Assembly: GCF_020164785.1 (NCBI RefSeq)
Contig: NZ_JAIUGX010000002.1
Span: 310,001 to 374,000, forward strand
Source: Mesorhizobium sp. ES1-1
GTDB taxonomy: Bacteria > Pseudomonadota > Alphaproteobacteria > Rhizobiales > Rhizobiaceae
Direction of reading: 5' to 3'
DNA length: 64,000 bases
Made by a program: the position numbers and the translations under genes. Positions 33,464-42,674 of this stretch are shown here, piece by piece. Positions within the stretch are counted from its first letter, which is position 1. Each line of letters starts with the position of its first letter. Below the pieces are notes generated by a model. That model had not been told where the DNA came from. It searched no databases and was given only the letters and a program-made list of their open reading frames with translations.

Positions 33464-33650
33464 AAGCAGCGGTCGAGGCGGCAACGCCGGCGCCATCGCG
33501 TGCGGCCTCTTGCAAACCAGAGCGGACTGCCCGGACACGATGATTTGCCCAGATTGTTGCGCCGACAGAGGTTTCGCTTTGATGACATCACGCTAAAGGT
33601 ATTCTCCGGCGCACAACGGGCTGGATGATCGGGGCAGGGCTCTCCTTCGC

Positions 33651-34877
33651 ATGACACTGATGGGCGTGGCGGCATTGCTGATCCTGGTTCTTACCTATGC
33701 CGGCGTCGCGGTCGGCCGCGTACCGGGGCTGCGTCTAGACCGCGCAGGGATCGCACTGCTTGGCGGCGCGGCGATGATCGCCATCGGCGCGCTCAGCATG
33801 GAGGATGCCTACCGTGCGATCAATTTCGACACCATAACTCTGCTGCTCGGCATGATGATCGTAGTGGCGCATCTGAAGGTCTCCGGCGCATTTCGCGGGC
33901 TCGGCGCCGTCGCCATCGAGCATGCGCACGCGCCCTTCATGTTGCTGGTGATGGTAACGCTGCTGACCGGCGTGCTGTCCGCCTTCCTGGTCAACGACGC
34001 CATTTGCCTCGTGATGGCGCCGATCGTCGTCCACGTCACGCGGATCATCAAACGTAATCCGATCCCCTACCTTATCGCCACCGCCACGGCGTCCAATTGC
34101 GGCAGCGTCGCCACCATCACGGGCAATCCGCAGAACATGGTCATCGGGGCGCTGTCGGGCATTTCATACCCGGCCTTCTCGGCGGCGCTGGCGCCGGTTG
34201 CGCTGTTCGGACTTGTCGCGGTCATAGTCATCGTGCGCATCGCCTACCCGGCCGAATTCACCCGCACCGCGCAGATTGAGCCCGAAATCTCGCGCGGCCG
34301 AATGCATCGAGGGCAGGTTTTAAAGGCGGTAATCGTCTGCGTGGCGCTGGCTGTCGCGTTCTTTGCCGGCGTTCCCGTCGCCAAGGCGGCGCTGATCGGC
34401 GGCGCCATCCTGCTTCTGACCCGATCCATCAAGCCACAACGCATCTACCGCGAGATCGACGGGCCGTTGTTGTTCATGTTCGCGGGGCTGTTTGTGGTTG
34501 TCGCGGGCGCCGAGAAGACGCTGCTCACACCGGACCTGATCGCTTCGGCCAAGGGCCTTGGATTGGACGATGTCTGGCGCTTATCGGGTTTTACAGCGGT
34601 GCTTTCGAACATCATGAGCAACGTGCCGGCGGTGCTGGCGCTCCGACCCTTCATACCCGGCCTCGAAAATCCCGAACGCGCATGGCTGGTCGTCGCCATG
34701 AGTTCGACCCTGGCCGGCAATTTCACGCTGCTCGGTTCGGTCGCAAACCTGATCGTCGCCGAGCAGGCCAAGACGGCGGGCGTGCCGCTCTCTTTCACCG
34801 CCTTCTTCAAGGTCGGCCTGCCATTGACACTGATCACGCTCTTCGCCGGTACGGCATGGCTGGCGCTGGGCTTTTAG
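33651..34877 (+). CDS. ArsB/NhaD-superfamily anion permease (SLC13/CitMHS-like)
   Basis: A 408-residue membrane protein with about ten to eleven hydrophobic segments in two halves. The ion-transporter signatures FLVNDAICLVMAPIV, NCGSVATITGNPQNMVIG and the second-half counterpart LSNIMSNVPAVLAL and TLLGSVANLIVAEQA are clear. The family transports arsenite, carboxylates or other anions with protons or sodium. No ars gene is near, so the substrate is not assigned. Confidence 0.87.
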   Translation: MTLMGVAALLILVLTYAGVAVGRVPGLRLDRAGIALLGGAAMIAIGALSMEDAYRAINFDTITLLLGMMIVVAHLKVSGAFRGLGAVAIEHAHAPFMLLVMVTLLTGVLSAFLVNDAICLVMAPIVVHVTRIIKRNPIPYLIATATASNCGSVATITGNPQNMVIGALSGISYPAFSAALAPVALFGLVAVIVIVRIAYPAEFTRTAQIEPEISRGRMHRGQVLKAVIVCVALAVAFFAGVPVAKAALIGGAILLLTRSIKPQRIYREIDGPLLFMFAGLFVVVAGAEKTLLTPDLIASAKGLGLDDVWRLSGFTAVLSNIMSNVPAVLALRPFIPGLENPERAWLVVAMSSTLAGNFTLLGSVANLIVAEQAKTAGVPLSFTAFFKVGLPLTLITLFAGTAWLALGF

Positions 34878-34912
34878 AAGGCTCCAGCGCCCGTCTGGTC
34901 CTGCAGCCACAG

Positions 34913-35497
34913 CTAATCGTCTTTCCGGTGCCGAGCGCGCACCAGCGTCGCGGCGGCCCGTCCGGCCGCCTCGATATAGTCGGGATTGCGATGGACCAGC
35001 ATGACCGAAAAGGCGCCGTCGAGCAGCAGCACGATCTCGCGCGCCATGACTTGCGGCTCGTCGACCCCGCGATCCGACAGTTCTCCAGCAAGCCAATTTT
35101 CAAAATTGGACTTGTGTCGCGACCCGGCCTTGATAGCGGGATGTCCTGGCATCGACGCTAGTTCGGCGGCCGTGCGCAGGAACCCACATCCCTTCCATTT
35201 GGGGTGGCGCGCTACCCGCGCGAGATTGGTGAAGACCGCCTCGACCTTGCGCTCCACATCGCCTTCGGCTGCATCGAACCAGCCGGCCATCTGCTTCAAA
35301 TTGGGCTGATCGCGGCCATCGAGATAGGCAGCGATGAGATCGTCCTTGCTCTTGAAGTGATAGTAGAGCGTCCGCTTGGTGAGCCCGGCTCTTTCGGCGA
35401 TGGCATCGACGCTGACCCGGCCGATTCCCTCGGCATAAAACAGTTTCGTCGCTGCTGCGACAATCCGTTCGCGGGTAGGGGTGGAGAGCTCAGGCAT
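34913..35497 (-). CDS. TetR/AcrR-family transcriptional regulator
   Basis: A 194-residue repressor. The N-terminal helix-turn-helix (TRERIVAAATKLFYAEG, VDAIAERAGLTKRTLYYHF) is classic TetR. The C-terminal ligand/dimer domain has CGFLRTAAELASMPGHPA. ATG at 35497 is nine bases from a symmetrical palindrome (35506-35527), so it probably represses itself and the divergent enoyl-CoA hydratase gene. Sequence upstream of this start is not TetR-like. Confidence 0.92.
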   Translation of the reverse strand: MPELSTPTRERIVAAATKLFYAEGIGRVSVDAIAERAGLTKRTLYYHFKSKDDLIAAYLDGRDQPNLKQMAGWFDAAEGDVERKVEAVFTNLARVARHPKWKGCGFLRTAAELASMPGHPAIKAGSRHKSNFENWLAGELSDRGVDEPQVMAREIVLLLDGAFSVMLVHRNPDYIEAAGRAAATLVRARHRKDD

Positions 35498-35505
35498 GTG
35501 CAAAC

Positions 35506-35527
35506 GTATACCGACTAGTGAATATAC
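35506..35527. promoter_or_regulatory. Candidate TetR operator GTATA-N3-ACTAGT-N3-TATAC
   Basis: A symmetrical 22-base site: GTATA (35506-35510), central ACTAGT (35514-35519), TATAC (35523-35527). It lies between the divergent TetR and enoyl-CoA hydratase genes, where binding would block both. Confidence 0.55.
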
Positions 35528-35577
35528 AAGCAATGGCAAGCATGATCCCTTTCAGCGGTGTCTGGAAAGGAAGAACG

Positions 35578-36447
35578 ATGACCGATCTAGTATTAAGCGA
35601 GACCCGCGACGAGGTAGCCGTCCTCACTCTCAATCGTCCCGACAAGCTCAACGCATTGAACTATGCGATGATCGACAGGCTGTTGGGCCTCCTCGATCAT
35701 CTCGAAGTCGATGGCGGGGTGCGGGCAGTCATCTTGACCGGCGCGGGGGACCGCGCCTTTTCGGCGGGCGGCGACATCCATGAGTTCTCCGCCAGCGTCG
35801 CGCTGGGCGCCGATATCGCGATGCGCGACTTCGTCATGCGCGGGCAGCGGTTGACGTCGAGGTTGGAAGCGTTTCGCAAGCCGGTGATCGCGGCCGTCAA
35901 TGGCATTGCCTTCGGCGGCGGATGCGAGATCACCGAGGCCGTGCCGCTCGCCATTGCCAGCGATCGCGCGATGTTCGCCAAGCCGGAAATCAACCTCGCA
36001 ATGCCGCCGACCTTTGGCGGAACCCAGCGCCTGCCGAGGTTGGCAGGACGCAAGCGTGCACTCGAACTGCTGTTGACCGGCGATTGGTTTCCAGCGGCGC
36101 GTGCGCTTGAAATTGGCCTCGTCAATCAAGTTGTTCCGCATGGCGACCTGATGCCGGCAGCCTTCGATCTGGCCAGGCGGATTTTACGGCGTTCGGGACT
36201 GGCGGTCGCCAGCATTCTCACGGCCGTAGCGCGCGGCCATCACCTCAGCATCGCCGACGGTTTGCTGGTCGAGGCCGAGCAGTTCGCCCGCATGGTACCG
36301 ACCGCCGATTTGCGCGATGGGCTCGACGCCTGGATTCGGCGGCCCAAGCCTGGCCATGACGGGTCATGGACACATATCGCGCGGCCGGACGAGGCCAGGC
36401 GGAGGTCCCTGGCGCTGGATCGGACGATGTCTTCGGCGCACGACTGA
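35578..36447 (+). CDS. Enoyl-CoA hydratase/isomerase family protein
   Basis: A 289-residue crotonase-fold protein. The CoA/oxyanion-hole segments are AFSAGGDIHEF and NGIAFGGGCEIT; the catalytic-acid position lies in AKPEINLAMPPTFGGTQRLPRL. It should add water across, or isomerise, a 2-enoyl-CoA in fatty-acid or aromatic-acid breakdown. The C-terminus is some 25-30 residues longer than simple hydratases. ATG at 35578 follows GGAAAGGAAG; in-frame ATGs upstream overlap the operator. Probably controlled by the divergent TetR protein. Confidence 0.87.
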   Translation: MTDLVLSETRDEVAVLTLNRPDKLNALNYAMIDRLLGLLDHLEVDGGVRAVILTGAGDRAFSAGGDIHEFSASVALGADIAMRDFVMRGQRLTSRLEAFRKPVIAAVNGIAFGGGCEITEAVPLAIASDRAMFAKPEINLAMPPTFGGTQRLPRLAGRKRALELLLTGDWFPAARALEIGLVNQVVPHGDLMPAAFDLARRILRRSGLAVASILTAVARGHHLSIADGLLVEAEQFARMVPTADLRDGLDAWIRRPKPGHDGSWTHIARPDEARRRSLALDRTMSSAHD

Positions 36448-36471
36448 CATAGTCATGGCTTAAGGGTGGGG

Positions 36472-37536
36472 CTACTCAGTTTTAAGCAGCCGGGCCGCCG
36501 CTGCCAGCAGGTCGGTCTGCGTGATCAGCCCCAGTAGATGCCTCGCGTCGTCCACGACGATGACGGCATGGCTGCGGCCGTCGGTCAGGACCGGCAACAA
36601 TCCCATGGCCGCCGAACCGGGGGAGGCGGTCGCCGCGCTCGATAGCATTGCCCCAACGGTGCCGGGACCCGGCACCAACTCCCGTAAGCCGACGGTGCCG
36701 GCGAGCCGCCTGTCCGTATCAACCACCGGCAAGGTGCGGATGTTGTGATGGAGCAGCAATTGGCGTGCCGTCTCGGCTTGTGTGTCTTCCTGCACCGAGA
36801 TCACGTCGCGCGACATGATGTCTTCGCACAAAAGGGTCTCGTGCGACCGCGCCAAGGCCTGCATTTCAACCTGCCAGAGCAACCGGTCGAGGTCGCCGCG
36901 GTCAATGTCGAATGTTTCCTCGAGCGCTTCCAGGGCGGCGTCGATGTCCTCCGGCCGAAATCCGACGCGCACCCGCGCCGGCGGATCGATCGTGCCGTGG
37001 CTGTTTGCCGGCGCTTGAACCGGCACATGGGGGTAATTTCGCCGCGACAGCTTGTGGAAGCCGTAACCTAGGGCGACCAGCACGATCGAGATCAGCGCCA
37101 CCGGGACAAAAGGGAACATAAAGCCCGAGGCGGTGACCATTGGACCGCCGAGCACCGCTGTCAGGGCGGCGGCTCCGCCGGGAGGATGGAGGCAACGGGT
37201 AAGCGACATGGCAGCGATTGCCAGCGCCACCGCAATCCCTGCGGCAAAAGCCGGTTCCTGGATGAAATGAGCGACGATCACGCCGACAAGCGCCGATATG
37301 GTGTTGCCGCCGATGATGGGCCATGGCTGCGCCAATGGGCTTGCCGGGACTGCGAACAGCAGCACCGCCGATGCCCCGATCGGCCCGACCAGCAGCGGCA
37401 CATGCGCACCGTGGCCGAGCGCCAGGCCCCCGAGCACGCCGGTCAGCGCAATGCCGACCATCGCGCCGATGCAGGCGATGACACGTTCGCGCGGGGTTGC
37501 GCCGGCAAGGATGGGAACAAAGAGGCGAAAGGCCAT
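36472..37536 (-). CDS. HPP-family membrane protein fused to CBS domains
   Basis: A 354-residue protein. The first half is an HPP domain with four to five transmembrane segments and the signature RCLHPPGGAAALTAV; the second half is a pair of CBS domains (EDIMSRDVISVQEDT and SHAVIVVDDARHLLGLITQTDL). HPP proteins include nitrite transporters of plastids and cyanobacteria; CBS domains usually bind adenine nucleotides and gate the membrane part. The start is uncertain: ATG at 37536 begins right before the first helix but lacks a strong ribosome-binding site, and the frame stays open to 37722. Confidence 0.82.
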   Translation of the reverse strand: MAFRLFVPILAGATPRERVIACIGAMVGIALTGVLGGLALGHGAHVPLLVGPIGASAVLLFAVPASPLAQPWPIIGGNTISALVGVIVAHFIQEPAFAAGIAVALAIAAMSLTRCLHPPGGAAALTAVLGGPMVTASGFMFPFVPVALISIVLVALGYGFHKLSRRNYPHVPVQAPANSHGTIDPPARVRVGFRPEDIDAALEALEETFDIDRGDLDRLLWQVEMQALARSHETLLCEDIMSRDVISVQEDTQAETARQLLLHHNIRTLPVVDTDRRLAGTVGLRELVPGPGTVGAMLSSAATASPGSAAMGLLPVLTDGRSHAVIVVDDARHLLGLITQTDLLAAAARLLKTE

Positions 37537-37739
37537 GAAGTCGGTAACTCTGCCGGAGGGCGAAAACTGTGCTGATGCCCGCAATGACGCCAGGGCGTCG
37601 AATTTGAAAGCCAAATCGATCCCGTAAACGCGGGCTTGAAGGAATGGAATTCCATGGGGCTCTTCGAGTTGCGCAGGGCAGCGCTTGTTCACCTGCCTCG
37701 GAAGTGCTTGGCGCGGTTCCAACTCCGCTCCGTCGTCGT

Positions 37740-38924
37740 TCAGGCGGACGCGGCGGCGTCCAGGCCGCGCATGAGGTCGGCTTTCAGGTCCGCAACGTCC
37801 TCGAGACCGATCTGCAGGCGGATCAGCGGGCCGCCATGGGGAGTTTTGGCGACGACGCGGTCGCCGAGCCAGACCGGCACCGCAAGGCTTTCGTAGCCAC
37901 CCCAGGAGTAGCCGAGGCCAAAGATCCGCAAGGCATCAAGGAAGGCGTGCTGTTGTTTCTGGCCGCCGCCGGCAAGCACGATGGAAAAGACGCCACTGGA
38001 TCCGCAGAAGTCGCGTTTCCACAGATCATGGTTGGGATGGCTTGGAAGGGCCGGGTGAAGCACGCGCGCGACCCCTTTCTGACCCTCGAGCCAGGAGGCG
38101 ATGGTGAGCGCGCTGCGCTGATGGTGCTCCAGGCGCACCCCCATTGTGCGCAGCCCGCGCAGCACCTGGTAGACGTCGTCGGGCCCGGCGCAGCAGCCCA
38201 GCGTGCAAAAGCTCTCGTATAGCTGCTTCCAGTGGCCCTCATTGGCAGAGACCGTGCCCAGCAGTAGGTCGGAATGGCCGGCCGGGTATTTCGTCGCCGC
38301 ATGGATCGAGATGTCGACGCCATGGTCGAGCGGGCGGAAATAGAGCGGCGTTGCCCAGGTGTTGTCCATCATGACGATGGCTCCAGCTTCATGCGCCTCC
38401 CTTGCGATGGCCGGGATGTCCTGCACCTCGAACGTGTTGGAAGCCGGCGATTCCGTGAACACCACCTTGGTGTTGGGCTTGATCAACGCCGCGATGCCGG
38501 CACCGACATCGGGAGCGTAGTACTCTACCTCGACACCCAGCCGCTTCAGCATCGTGTCAGCGAAGTTGCGGGTCGGGTTATAGACGGAATCGACGATCAA
38601 CAGGTGGTCGCCCGCCGATAGGAAGGCGAGCAGCGGCACCGTCACCGCCGCGAGGCCGGAAGGCACCACGATCGTGCCGGCCGAGCCCTCTAGCGCGTCG
38701 ATCGCTTGGGCGAGCGCGTCAGTCGTCGGTGTGCCGCGCGTGCCGTAAACGTATTTCTGATCCCGTGCCGCCATGGATGCCGCGTTACGAAAAAGCACCG
38801 TCGAGGCGTGGACCACCGGCGGATTGACGAAGCCGAAATAATCATGCGGGCTGTTGCCCGAATGGGCCAGCCGCGTGTTGATGCCAAGCTTGTCGCTACC
38901 CTGCTCGCTGCCGTCTTTCGTCAT
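37740..38924 (-). CDS. metC: Cystathionine beta-lyase
   Basis: A 394-residue PLP enzyme of the Cys/Met metabolism family. It splits cystathionine to homocysteine, pyruvate and ammonia in methionine synthesis. Seen are YGTRGTPTTDALAQAI (phosphate-binding Tyr/Arg), VPSGLAAVTVPLLAF, the PLP-binding Asp region MMDNTWATPLYF, the Schiff-base lysine in IHAATKYPAGHSD, and RLQIGLEDVADL near the end, typical of MetC rather than gamma-synthases. A small alternative hairpin structure lies right before the start codon. It is followed by the convergently unrelated HPP gene on the same strand. Confidence 0.93.
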   Translation of the reverse strand: MTKDGSEQGSDKLGINTRLAHSGNSPHDYFGFVNPPVVHASTVLFRNAASMAARDQKYVYGTRGTPTTDALAQAIDALEGSAGTIVVPSGLAAVTVPLLAFLSAGDHLLIVDSVYNPTRNFADTMLKRLGVEVEYYAPDVGAGIAALIKPNTKVVFTESPASNTFEVQDIPAIAREAHEAGAIVMMDNTWATPLYFRPLDHGVDISIHAATKYPAGHSDLLLGTVSANEGHWKQLYESFCTLGCCAGPDDVYQVLRGLRTMGVRLEHHQRSALTIASWLEGQKGVARVLHPALPSHPNHDLWKRDFCGSSGVFSIVLAGGGQKQQHAFLDALRIFGLGYSWGGYESLAVPVWLGDRVVAKTPHGGPLIRLQIGLEDVADLKADLMRGLDAAASA

Positions 38925-38931
38925 TCTTCAT

Positions 38932-38957
38932 CGCCTTTTTCGAAAGGCGTTAGCCTT
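38932..38957 (-). promoter_or_regulatory. Mutually exclusive hairpins in the metC leader
   Basis: In the mRNA sense (minus strand) three segments occur: AAGGC (38957-38953), GCCTT(T) (38948-38943) and AAAGGCG (38938-38932). The middle one can pair with either neighbour. The last one overlaps the likely ribosome-binding site eight bases before the ATG, so pairing could switch translation. Confidence 0.35.
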
Positions 38958-39061
38958 AGTGCGACGCCATGGACCGCGCAACAGCCACGATCCGCCGGCG
39001 GACCGACTTCGAATGTGCCAATTCCGGGTCTGGATCCGGCAGCGACGGTCCGGTTCTAAAT

Positions 39062-39808
39062 CTAGCCGACGACATGCGGCAGCGCCGAGGCGAGCAGCCC
39101 AAACCCCGATGCCGTCAGCAGCGAGAGGATGATCTTGCGGAATGTCGATTCGCTGATGCCGATGTAGAGCTTCGCTCCGAGCAATGTCGGGACGAGCATT
39201 GCCGTTGCCACGACGGCCAATGTCGGAAGCATTCCGATGCCGATTTTGCCCGTGGCGATGTAGGCTGCCATCGTTGCAGAAAGGGCCGCCAGGTTGAAAT
39301 TCTGGATAACGGCGCGCTGCGTGTCTTTCTCCCATTGGCGCAATGTGCACCACAATGTCGGAATTGGCCCGGTAAAGCCCCCGATACCGCCCATGGCACC
39401 TCCGATGAAACCAATCAGGCCATCCGCGAACGACCCGCCCGCAGTAATGCGCGGAAGGTGACGCGCAAAAAGCATCAAGGGACACCACACGACCAGCAGG
39501 GACCCGAGAACCAGCTTGAACACATGCACGTTTAGCCACGGCAGGATCATGACGCCGATCGGAATGCCCAGCAGGCCGCCGATCAGGAACGGCAGCAGGA
39601 GCCCGATATCGAAACCCCGCCGCACGGAAACGGCGGCGATGATCTGGCCGGTGAGCGCCCCAAAGACGGTCATCGCCGCGGCGAGTTGCGGCTCCAAGGT
39701 CCATGCCCAAATCGACATGGCGACCAATCCGAAAGCGAAACCGGACAGTCCCTGGACGAAACCGGCGACGACGGCCCCCAGGATGACAATCCATGTATGC
39801 GGGTCCAT
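39062..39808 (-). CDS. Sulfite exporter TauE/SafE family permease
   Basis: A 248-residue membrane protein with about seven to eight hydrophobic segments and the family motifs GFVQGLSGFAFGLVAM near the N-terminus and GGAMGGIGGFTGPIPTLW in the middle. The family exports sulfite, sulfonates or other sulfur-containing organic anions. The location next to metC hints at sulfur metabolism, but the gene is not demonstrably in the same transcript (137 bases separate its stop from the metC start, same strand, upstream of metC). Confidence 0.87.
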   Translation of the reverse strand: MDPHTWIVILGAVVAGFVQGLSGFAFGLVAMSIWAWTLEPQLAAAMTVFGALTGQIIAAVSVRRGFDIGLLLPFLIGGLLGIPIGVMILPWLNVHVFKLVLGSLLVVWCPLMLFARHLPRITAGGSFADGLIGFIGGAMGGIGGFTGPIPTLWCTLRQWEKDTQRAVIQNFNLAALSATMAAYIATGKIGIGMLPTLAVVATAMLVPTLLGAKLYIGISESTFRKIILSLLTASGFGLLASALPHVVG

Positions 39809-40395
39809 CGACAGTCTTTCCCTACCGCATTGTGCGTCGATGGTACGACTGGACGTCGCCTTGAATCAGCGCCACCCATATTGCGGCGGCTTTGGACGTA
39901 CAACCAGCCGCAATTATCGGGCGGGTCTGTCTGATGGAGCAGTTCATGGCAGCAACGCTTACCCGCTTTGCGAACGGACGGCCGCCGCATTTTGCCGGGG
40001 GTTGTTGATCAGAAACCGCCCGAACATGGCCGATGACATTTGAGCCCGCCAACTCACTCCGCGCCGGTCAGTAACGCCAAGGTATAACAAGGATGGATTC
40101 GCGACCTCGACCTGCATTAGCGTTGAACGAGTCGTGCCTTCTTTATTTGCGCTGATGACTAAATCGCGGGCCCGTTTGGCGGCAATTCAGGCATTTGCGG
40201 CAACTGGTTTTCAAACTCTTTCGGTTTCGGTCATTTCCCTTGACCTCTCGGGAATTATCGCCTTCGATGACATCTGTGAATGGGAGGCGGCTCGTCGGTT
40301 ACGATGCGCGTTCCGGGGAGGGGGCCGGAATGGAACTGCGTTCACACGGAAAAAGATCAGGGTTTGCCTGAAAAACAGAAAAGGGTCTGTGGGTC
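39809..40395. other. Divergent region between the TauE/SafE and aapJ genes
   Basis: About 590 bases without a convincing gene. It must hold the promoters of both units. I see no clear sigma-54, NtrC or FixK box; short frames here are not supported by composition. Confidence 0.45.
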
Positions 40396-41424
40396 ATGAA
40401 AAATATTGCCATTGGCATTCTTACTGCCGCCGCGCTTGGTCTGATGGCGTCTGCAGCCTCGGCGACCACGCTTGATACGGTCAAGGCGAAGGGCTTCATC
40501 CAGTGCGGTGTCTCCACCGGCCTGGCCGGCTTCTCGGCGCCGGACGACAAGGGCGACTGGCAGGGCATCGACGCGGATTTCTGCCGCGCTGTCGCGGCGG
40601 CCGTGTTTGGTGACGGCACCAAGGTCAAGTTCACGCCGCTCAGCGCCAAGGAGCGTTTCACCGCCCTGCAGTCGGGCGAGGTCGACATCCTGTCGCGCAA
40701 CACCACCTGGACCATCAACCGCGACACCGCGCTCGGCCTGAACTTCATCGGCGTGACCTATTATGATGGCCAGGGCTTCATGATCAACGCCAAGAAGCTA
40801 CCTGGCGTCAATTCGGCGCTTCAGCTTTCAGGCGCCGCCGTATGCGTCCAAAGCGGGACCACCACCGAGCTCAACCTCGCCGACTACTTCAAGGCGAACA
40901 AGATGGAATACAACCCGGTCGTCTTCGAGAAGCTCGAAGAGGTCAACGCCGCCTATGACGCCGGGCGTTGCGATGTCTACACCACCGATCAGTCGGGCCT
41001 TTATGGCATAAGGCTGACGCTAGCATCGCCCGCGGACCATGTCGTCCTGCCCGAGATCATCTCGAAGGAGCCGCTCGGACCCGCAGTGCGCCAGGGCGAC
41101 GACCAGTGGTACCACATCGTCAAATGGACCTATTTTGCCCTGTTGCAGGCGGAAGAGCTCGGCATCACCAAGGCGAATGTCGATGAGATGAAGAACTCGG
41201 CCAGCCCTGAGATCAAGCGCGTGCTGGGCCAGGAAGCCGACACCAAGATCGGCACCGACCTTGGCGTTTCCAATGACTGGGTTGTCAACATCGTCAAAGC
41301 CGTCGGCAACTATGGCGAGCTGTTCGAGCGCAATGTCGGGTCGGGCAGCCCGCTGAAGATCGCCCGCGGCATCAATGCGCTGTGGACAAAGGGCGGCCTG
41401 CAATACGCTCCGCCCATCCGCTGA
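40396..41424 (+). CDS. aapJ: General L-amino-acid ABC transporter, periplasmic binding protein
   Basis: A 342-residue solute-binding protein with a signal peptide (ending ASAAS-ATTLD, about residue 23). The amino-acid-binding fold shows GVSTGLAGFSAPDDKG and WQGIDADFCRAVAAAVFG near the N-terminus, LSRNTTWTINRD, and CVQSGTTTELNLADYF. This is the AapJ type, larger than single-amino-acid binding proteins. It delivers a broad range of L-amino acids to AapQM in the inner membrane. First gene of aapJQMP; in Rhizobium this system also matters for amino-acid exchange in nodules. Confidence 0.96.
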   Translation: MKNIAIGILTAAALGLMASAASATTLDTVKAKGFIQCGVSTGLAGFSAPDDKGDWQGIDADFCRAVAAAVFGDGTKVKFTPLSAKERFTALQSGEVDILSRNTTWTINRDTALGLNFIGVTYYDGQGFMINAKKLPGVNSALQLSGAAVCVQSGTTTELNLADYFKANKMEYNPVVFEKLEEVNAAYDAGRCDVYTTDQSGLYGIRLTLASPADHVVLPEIISKEPLGPAVRQGDDQWYHIVKWTYFALLQAEELGITKANVDEMKNSASPEIKRVLGQEADTKIGTDLGVSNDWVVNIVKAVGNYGELFERNVGSGSPLKIARGINALWTKGGLQYAPPIR

Positions 41425-41482
41425 TCGAAACGTGATCCGGGGGGCATCTGCCTCCCGGTTTCTCTTTCCAGGGGACGGTCGA

Positions 41483-42670
41483 ATGGCATCGCAGGAAGTT
41501 CTTCGCGAGGAGCCAAGTCGCGCTTCTCTCATCAACAATCCGACAGTCCGCGGTATTCTCTATCAATGCCTGGTCGTTGCCTTGCTGGTGGCGGGTGTCT
41601 GGTGGATCGTTCACAACACCATCGTGAACCTCACGAACCTGCACATTGCCTCCGGCTTCACCTTTCTGAGGGGCCGCGCCGGCTTCGACATTTCCGATAC
41701 GGCGATCGCCTACACATCGGACTCCACCTATGGCCGGGCCATCATCGTCGGCCTGATCAACACGTTGATCGTCGCCTTTGCCGGCATCATCACCGCCACG
41801 ATCATCGGCTTCATCGTCGGCATTGGCCGGCTGTCGAAAAACTGGCTTATCCAGAAGATCTGCACTGTCTATGTCGAGGTGTTCCGTAACATCCCGCCGC
41901 TCCTGGTCATCTTCTTCTGGTATTCGGGCGTGCTGGCGGTTCTCCCGGCGCCGCGCGACAGTGTCCACCTGCCATTTGGCTCGTTCCTCAACCAGCGCGG
42001 CTTCTACTTCCCGCGCGCCGTGTGGGGCGACGGCTCCTGGCTGATCCTGGTCGGCCTGCTTGTCGGCATCGCCATGGCATGGTTCGTCGCCCGCAAGGCG
42101 CATCTGCGGCAGATGGCAACCGGCCAGCAATTTCCGGTGTTCTGGACATCGCTGGCGCTCATTGTCGGGCTACCGCTACTTGCCTACGTGCTGAGCGGCT
42201 TTCCCCTGACTTTTGATCTCCCCAAGCAATCGACCTTCAACCTGACCGGCGGCTTTGTGGTGAAGCCGGAGTTTCTCTCGCTGTATCTCGCGCTGTCGTT
42301 CTATACCGCCGCCTTTATCGCCGAGATCGTGCGCGCCGGCATTCGCGGCGTGGCCCGGGGCCAGAGCGAGGCTTCGGCGGCGCTCGGCCTTCGGTCGGGC
42401 CAGGCGCTGAGGCTTGTGGTCGTGCCGCAGGCGATGCGCATCGTTATCCCGCCGCTCGCCAGCCAGTATCTCAACCTGACCAAGAACTCCTCGCTCGCCA
42501 TCGCCATCGGCTATCCCGATTTGACGGCGACCACTGGCACGGTACTGAACCAGACCGGCCAAGCGGTCGAATGCGTGGTCATCATGATGGTAATCTATCT
42601 GGCCATCAGTGTTCTGACCTCGCTGCTGATGAACTGGTTCAACGCCAAAATGGCACTGGTGGAGAGGTAA
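41483..42670 (+). CDS. aapQ: General L-amino-acid ABC transporter, permease AapQ
   Basis: A 395-residue permease, larger than most HisM-type permeases, as usual for AapQ. About eight hydrophobic segments. The EAA loop that contacts the ATPase is [18 protein letters not shown] then [29 protein letters not shown] precedes the ATG at 41483, 58 bases after aapJ; in-frame sequence upstream overlaps aapJ. It ends four bases before aapM. Confidence 0.95.
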   Translation: MASQEVLREEPSRASLINNPTVRGILYQCLVVALLVAGVWWIVHNTIVNLTNLHIASGFTFLRGRAGFDISDTAIAYTSDSTYGRAIIVGLINTLIVAFAGIITATIIGFIVGIGRLSKNWLIQKICTVYVEVFRNIPPLLVIFFWYSGVLAVLPAPRDSVHLPFGSFLNQRGFYFPRAVWGDGSWLILVGLLVGIAMAWFVARKAHLRQMATGQQFPVFWTSLALIVGLPLLAYVLSGFPLTFDLPKQSTFNLTGGFVVKPEFLSLYLALSFYTAAFIAEIVRAGIRGVARGQSEASAALGLRSGQALRLVVVPQAMRIVIPPLASQYLNLTKNSSLAIAIGYPDLTATTGTVLNQTGQAVECVVIMMVIYLAISVLTSLLMNWFNAKMALVER

Positions 42671-42674
42671 GGAC

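Noticed and set aside
40134..40475. Open frame of 113 codons overlapping the aapJ start
   Set aside because: It overlaps the aapJ signal peptide out of frame and has no plausible domain or ribosome-binding site.
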